Source of the DNA: Oscillospiraceae bacterium
GTDB lineage: Bacteria; Bacillota; Clostridia; Oscillospirales; Acutalibacteraceae
Direction of reading: 5' to 3'
Assembly: GCA_015065785.1 (NCBI GenBank)
Contig: SVPR01000018.1
Coordinates: 1-44,185, forward strand
DNA: 44,185 nt
Shown here: positions 41,955-44,185 of the stretch, piece after piece
Layout: the number at the start of each line of letters is the position of its first letter
Numbering within the stretch: the stretch's first letter is position 1
Program-made: the position numbers and the translations under genes
The notes under the pieces: model-generated
What the model saw: the letters and a program-made list of their open reading frames with translations, nothing else
The model's database searches: none
Told to the model about the DNA's origin: nothing

Positions 41955-43277
41955 CTAATTAACAGCAAGTTTAAGAAGTCGAAGTGTTTCTTCGAATCCG
42001 CAAGGGTCATCAACCCTTTGTTGCAAGAATTCGTTGATTTTTGGCATATGACTTATTGCTCTGTCAAGCTCAGGGTTATTGCCCTGCTTATAAGCACCAA
42101 TTGAAATAAGGTCTTCATTTTCTTTGTAAATGGACATCATATTTCTTAATTTACCTGCCGCGTCTTTTTGTTCAGGAGAAGCAATGCCATTCATAAGACG
42201 GCTAAGACTACTTAGAACATCAATAGCGGGGTAATGGTTTCTTGATGCTATTTTTCTTGACAAAACTATATGGCCGTCAATGATACTTCTTACAGTATCA
42301 GAGATTGGCTCGTTTGTATCATCACCCTCTGAAAGAACGGTGTAAATACCTGTAATAGAGCCGGTTTTAAAGTTACCGGACCTTTCGAGTAGCTTTGGTA
42401 AAGCTGAGTAAATTGAAGGAGTGTATCCCCTTGCTACCGGTGCTTCACCTGTACTCAAGCCGATTTCACGCTGAGCCATTGCAAAACGGGTTAAAGAGTC
42501 CATCATTAAAAGAACATCTTTACCTTGTCTTTGGAAATATTCTGCAATAGCTGTTGCAGTCTGTGCACATTTGTATCTCATAAGCGCAGGCTGGTCAGAA
42601 GTTGCAACAACTAACACTGAACGCTTCTGACCCTCAGGACCTAAGTCACGCTCAATAAATTCAACAACCTCTCTGCCACGCTCGCCAACAAGTGCAATAA
42701 CATTGACATCAGCTTTAACATTTCGGGCAATCATACCCATAAGGGTACTCTTACCGACGCCACTTCCTGCAAATATACCCATACGCTGTCCCTTACCGAT
42801 TGTAAGAAGACCATCAATGCACTTAACACCTAATTCGATTACCTCGTTAATTGGTGGTCGTGCCATTGGGTTTTCAGGAGCACCGCCTATGGAAATGGAT
42901 GTTCCCTCAGTAATCTCTTCCTTATTATCAATAGGTTTACCGAGAGCATCAACTGCTCTGCCTATGAGCTGGTCACTTGCAAGAACAGCAAGCTTTTTGC
43001 CCGTATTTATTACCTTGCAACCGTAACCAATTCCGTCAACCTCCTGATACGGCATTAAAAACGCCGTGCTTTCAGAAATTCCGACTACTTCAGATAAAAC
43101 TACTCCATCTTCACCCGGAAGAAAAATTTTGCAAATATCGCCGATACTACAAGTTAATCCTGTTGCTTCAACGGTCATACCGATTATTTTGTTAATTCTG
43201 CCCTCTCTTGTGAGAGTGTCTGTTAACTGTAATACTCGCTCGTACTTTTTTAAATCAATATTACCGTAATTAAGCAC
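41955..43277 (-). CDS. fliI: Flagellar export ATPase FliI
   Basis: A 440-residue F1-beta-like ATPase energising flagellar export. The Walker A loop is AGSGVGKST (about 170-178), Walker B is VLLMMDSLTRFAMAQREIGL, and the family block TGEAPVARGYTPSIY is present. It forms a complex with FliH and FliJ encoded on either side. It starts 2 bp after the fliH stop. Confidence 0.98.
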   Translation of the reverse strand: MLNYGNIDLKKYERVLQLTDTLTREGRINKIIGMTVEATGLTCSIGDICKIFLPGEDGVVLSEVVGISESTAFLMPYQEVDGIGYGCKVINTGKKLAVLASDQLIGRAVDALGKPIDNKEEITEGTSISIGGAPENPMARPPINEVIELGVKCIDGLLTIGKGQRMGIFAGSGVGKSTLMGMIARNVKADVNVIALVGERGREVVEFIERDLGPEGQKRSVLVVATSDQPALMRYKCAQTATAIAEYFQRQGKDVLLMMDSLTRFAMAQREIGLSTGEAPVARGYTPSIYSALPKLLERSGNFKTGSITGIYTVLSEGDDTNEPISDTVRSIIDGHIVLSRKIASRNHYPAIDVLSSLSRLMNGIASPEQKDAAGKLRNMMSIYKENEDLISIGAYKQGNNPELDRAISHMPKINEFLQQRVDDPCGFEETLRLLKLAVN

Positions 43278-43279
43278 TC

Positions 43280-44011
43280 TTAGACCTCCATCTCTGCCTC
43301 TCTGAAAGCAAGGCGAAGATTATCTGCCTGAACAGATATAGTAGCGACAACTGCGCCTGTTTCAGTGCTTACAACACAAGTGTCATCTGCACAGGCAATC
43401 GGCTTAACTTCGGCAACACCACGATATTCGGGTTTTGAAAGTTCAGCCTTTGCAGCCTCTACAAGACCGGCTAAAGCATCTGAAACCTCTAATGTGAGCC
43501 AATTTGTACCTTTACATTCGCTTACTGTTTTTGTAACAAGCTCTTGTAAATATAAATCGTCCTCACTGATTTTTCTGCAGACTAATTTTTCTGCAATATC
43601 TATGGCAAAAAACTTCAATTTCTTCTCGTAATCATCTAAATACGATTTTTGAAGCTCTTCCATCTCGTTAATTTTTTGAGAAATACTGTCAATGCTTTGT
43701 TGAAGCTCTGCTTTTTTGCTTTGTAAAGCATCAGAATAAGCTTTGATTTCAACCTCTAAAGCAATTGCATTGAGTTCATCTCTGTAAAATTCTGCTAATT
43801 CCTCGCGTGTAGGATAAACGAGCTTTTCCTGAGGCTCTTCGGGTTCTTCAATCACCTCGAAGCTTTCTGGAGTGAATTCCATAAAAGCCTCTTCCGGTGG
43901 AAGCTCCTCCTGTTCCTCAATAGTCACTCTGGGTAACTCGAAGTCAACATCGGGGATTTTAACAGAATCTGAGTCAGCAACATAATTGTAGGTTCTGAAA
44001 ATATCACTCAA
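43280..44011 (-). CDS. fliH: Flagellar export ATPase regulator FliH
   Basis: A 243-residue FliH. A very acidic N-terminal region (about 25-65, many Glu and Pro) leads to a long coiled coil (about 70-135) and a C-terminal domain (DIAEKLVCRKISEDD) like V/F-ATPase stalk subunits. The start is TTG at 44011: GGGGAGG lies 9 nt upstream, and the ATG directly after that ribosome binding site runs into a stop two codons later. The start overlaps the end of fliG. It regulates FliI. Confidence 0.95.
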   Translation of the reverse strand: MSDIFRTYNYVADSDSVKIPDVDFELPRVTIEEQEELPPEEAFMEFTPESFEVIEEPEEPQEKLVYPTREELAEFYRDELNAIALEVEIKAYSDALQSKKAELQQSIDSISQKINEMEELQKSYLDDYEKKLKFFAIDIAEKLVCRKISEDDLYLQELVTKTVSECKGTNWLTLEVSDALAGLVEAAKAELSKPEYRGVAEVKPIACADDTCVVSTETGAVVATISVQADNLRLAFREAEMEV

Positions 44012-44185
44012 TTATTGCATCCTCCCCACCGTGAGAAATTGTGATTTCTCCGGACTCCTCTAATGTACGAATAATATCAACAACTTTCTGTTGAGCCTTT
44101 TCAACATCACGCATACGAACATTTCTGAGGTATTCAAGGTCAGAAAGAATGTTTTCTTTAGCACGGGCAGAGATATTTGAAAGCA
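44004..44185 (-). CDS. fliG: Flagellar motor switch protein FliG, C-terminal end (partial)
   Basis: Only the last 60 residues are inside the window; the gene continues past the right edge. They include LSDLEYLRNVRMRDVEKAQQ and IIRTLEESGEITISHGGED, the usual C-terminal helices of FliG that face the stator and hold the torque residues. It stops at 44006-44004, overlapping the fliH start. Upstream in such operons lie fliF, fliE and flgBC, which would be expected beyond this window. Confidence 0.93.
   Translation of the reverse strand, partial: LSNISARAKENILSDLEYLRNVRMRDVEKAQQKVVDIIRTLEESGEITISHGGEDAIIE

Overview
The window is AT-rich DNA from a flagellated, low-GC Gram-positive anaerobe, most likely a gut or rumen member of the Clostridia. 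This rests on the flagellar gene order (fliG-H-I-J-K, flgD, a TIGR02530-type gene, flgE, flbD, motAB, fliM, fliY, cheY, fliOPQR, flhBA, sigma-28, rod genes, cheC, cheD), on Firmicutes-type FliY, CheC and CheD, and on a set of glycan-degrading enzymes. Species cannot be assigned from the sequence alone.

Left part (1-5.8 kb): a leftward gene starts at the very edge. Next is a leftward peroxide-defence pair: AhpC and a flavoprotein reductase whose domains are in the reverse order of classical AhpF. A rightward overlapping pair follows, an MFS exporter and a short-chain dehydrogenase that resembles clostridial 7-alpha-hydroxysteroid dehydrogenases. A 660-bp non-coding stretch then holds a near-consensus promoter, a 276-nt element that folds into a three-way junction, a tRNA-like 3' end with CCA, and a strong terminator. 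This looks like an undescribed structured RNA or a palindromic mobile element. A small unknown gene follows.

Middle (5.8-22.2 kb): accessory metabolism. An MFS transporter and a rhamnosidase-like glycoside hydrolase form a rightward pair. A DUF3800 gene and a leftward operon of a small unknown protein plus three tandem GNAT acetyltransferases come next, then an ATP-grasp protein. A GH3 plus GH110-like operon is divergent from a membrane-anchored GH-A clan hydrolase, and the two promoters are mirror images within a perfect 24-bp inverted repeat, which suggests shared control. The rightward operon continues into a GNAT gene and a copper P-type ATPase carrying a CopZ-like domain at its C-terminus, with an apparent internal start.

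Right part (22.2-44.2 kb): one leftward flagellar/chemotaxis operon, with fliG cut by the right edge and cheD last. It encodes the export ATPase complex, hook assembly, stator, switch, export gate, sigma-28 and adaptation proteins. Points of note are an unusually long hook protein, a FlgD ending in a fibronectin type III-like domain, a FliY with a long Pro/Ala then Pro/Gln/Met/Tyr-rich linker, no fliL, flhF or flhG in their usual slots, and two structured or repeat-rich gaps on either side of flgE.
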